From NCBI GenBank assembly GCA_004293725.1, contig REAW01000032.1, positions 1-34,830 on the forward strand: 34,830 bases of DNA, read 5' to 3'. The notes under the pieces are model-generated. The model searched no databases. It had not been told where the DNA came from and saw nothing but the letters and a program-made list of their open reading frames with translations. The translations under genes were made by a program, and so were the position numbers. Below, piece after piece: positions 34,710 to 34,830 of the stretch; the stretch's first letter is position 1; every line of letters begins with the position of its first letter. The DNA is from Curvibacter sp. (GTDB lineage Bacteria > Pseudomonadota > Gammaproteobacteria > Burkholderiales > Burkholderiaceae_C).

Positions 34710-34804
34710 CAGGCGCTGCAGTTGCTCAAATTGTTGCCGCCAGCCGAAAACTAGTCATCTAAACGGATAAGTGCCAATCCAAAACTGGCCAGGGTGTTCC
34801 ACTG

Positions 34805-34827
34805 ACCTGCTGAATATTTCAGCAGGT
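34805..34827. terminator. 10-bp perfect hairpin at the right edge
   Basis: ACCTGCTGAA and TTCAGCAGGT pair perfectly around TAT, 95 bp after the last gene. It may be a terminator lacking a visible T-run because the window ends three bases later, or part of an RNA or mobile-element structure. No gene is seen in 34710-34804. Confidence 0.4.
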
Positions 34828-34830
34828 ACT

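Larger units (their letters stand above)
31034..34830. mobile_element. Probable Tn7/Tn5053-like transposon, left end and cargo (open at right edge)
   Basis: The element begins where comEC breaks off. The first bases, TGGACACCGACAATAGAGTC, resemble transposon ends of the TnsB/TniA type in which a TGN-ACA terminus is followed after two bases by GACAA; the first position usually reads TGT rather than TGG. Three copies of a transposase-site-like repeat follow within 75 bp and a fourth at 31321. The base composition falls and all genes inside are small or of unknown function. No transposase and no second end are in the window, so type and size are inferred. If a 5-bp duplication is made, it would be TGCGC (31029-31033). 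Confidence 0.6.

Noticed and set aside
31740..34750. Integron gene-cassette array
   Set aside because: Single small genes with short gaps suggested cassettes, but no paired RYYYAAC / GTTRRRY attC sites were found in the gaps and the hairpins present do not fit.
34740..34830. Insertion-sequence remnant or tRNA at the right edge
   Set aside because: No cloverleaf, transposase frame or inverted repeat pair was found; only the perfect hairpin is supported.
31034..34830. CRISPR-associated transposon of type V-K
   Set aside because: The end repeats are reminiscent of those, but no Cas12k, tnsC, tniQ or CRISPR array is in the window, and the class is known from cyanobacteria; it cannot be concluded.

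Overview
The window looks like a Burkholderiales chromosome, most probably Comamonadaceae close to Rhodoferax. Positions 1 to about 31,035 are GC-rich and densely coding. They carry typical betaproteobacterial gene sets and four copies of a short dispersed repeat of the ATAGCTGCT...GCGC type that I recall from this family. After about 31,035 the base composition becomes visibly AT-richer and the gene content changes to small, poorly known genes.

Layout. (1) 40-7057, minus strand: a sugar locus read as regulator, then dehydratase, ABC ATPase, GH42 beta-galactosidase and periplasmic sugar-binding protein; the permeases presumably lie beyond the left edge. A 31-bp near-perfect palindrome sits just upstream of the dehydratase and is a good candidate operator for the FadR-type regulator. 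(2) 7221-9002: an exported heparinase II/III-like polysaccharide lyase, divergent from a LysR regulator (9319-10272). (3) 10321-12288: a membrane hybrid histidine kinase. (4) 12396-17013: a nitronate monooxygenase, an acyl-CoA dehydrogenase and etfB-etfA, with a strong terminator after etfA and a perfect 16-bp palindrome in the etfB leader. (5) 17237-19485: a histone-deacetylase-like amidohydrolase overlapping an MscS channel gene by one base. (6) 19512-25847, plus strand: a MoxR ATPase / DUF58 / TgpA-type transglutaminase operon that runs on into a lytic transglycosylase and a SPOR-domain membrane protein, an envelope-maturation unit. (7) 25867-29314, minus strand: circularly permuted ATP-grasp, alpha-E protein and an HDOD protein. 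(8) 29383 to about 31,035: the 3' two thirds of comEC, cut off at its 5' end.

The most interesting part is 31,034-34,830. The comEC reading frame loses its N-terminal part at an abrupt junction. Immediately beyond it lie three closely spaced copies, and 210 bp later a fourth, of the motif GACAANNNGTCNTTAA, in an arrangement like the transposase-binding ends of Tn7/Tn5053 (TnsB/TniA) elements. Inside are a small Xre regulator with an array of 15-bp direct repeats at its start, followed by plus-strand cargo: an unknown 125-aa protein, a HAD-fold protein overlapping a BPSL0761-like small protein, a uracil-DNA-glycosylase-like protein, and a 54-aa microprotein next to a protein with nuclease-like E...D...ExK residues. 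No transposase gene and no second end are visible, so the element must continue past the right edge. I read this as a transposon with possible defence cargo inserted in a DNA-uptake gene; the function of the cargo is not proven by anything in the window.
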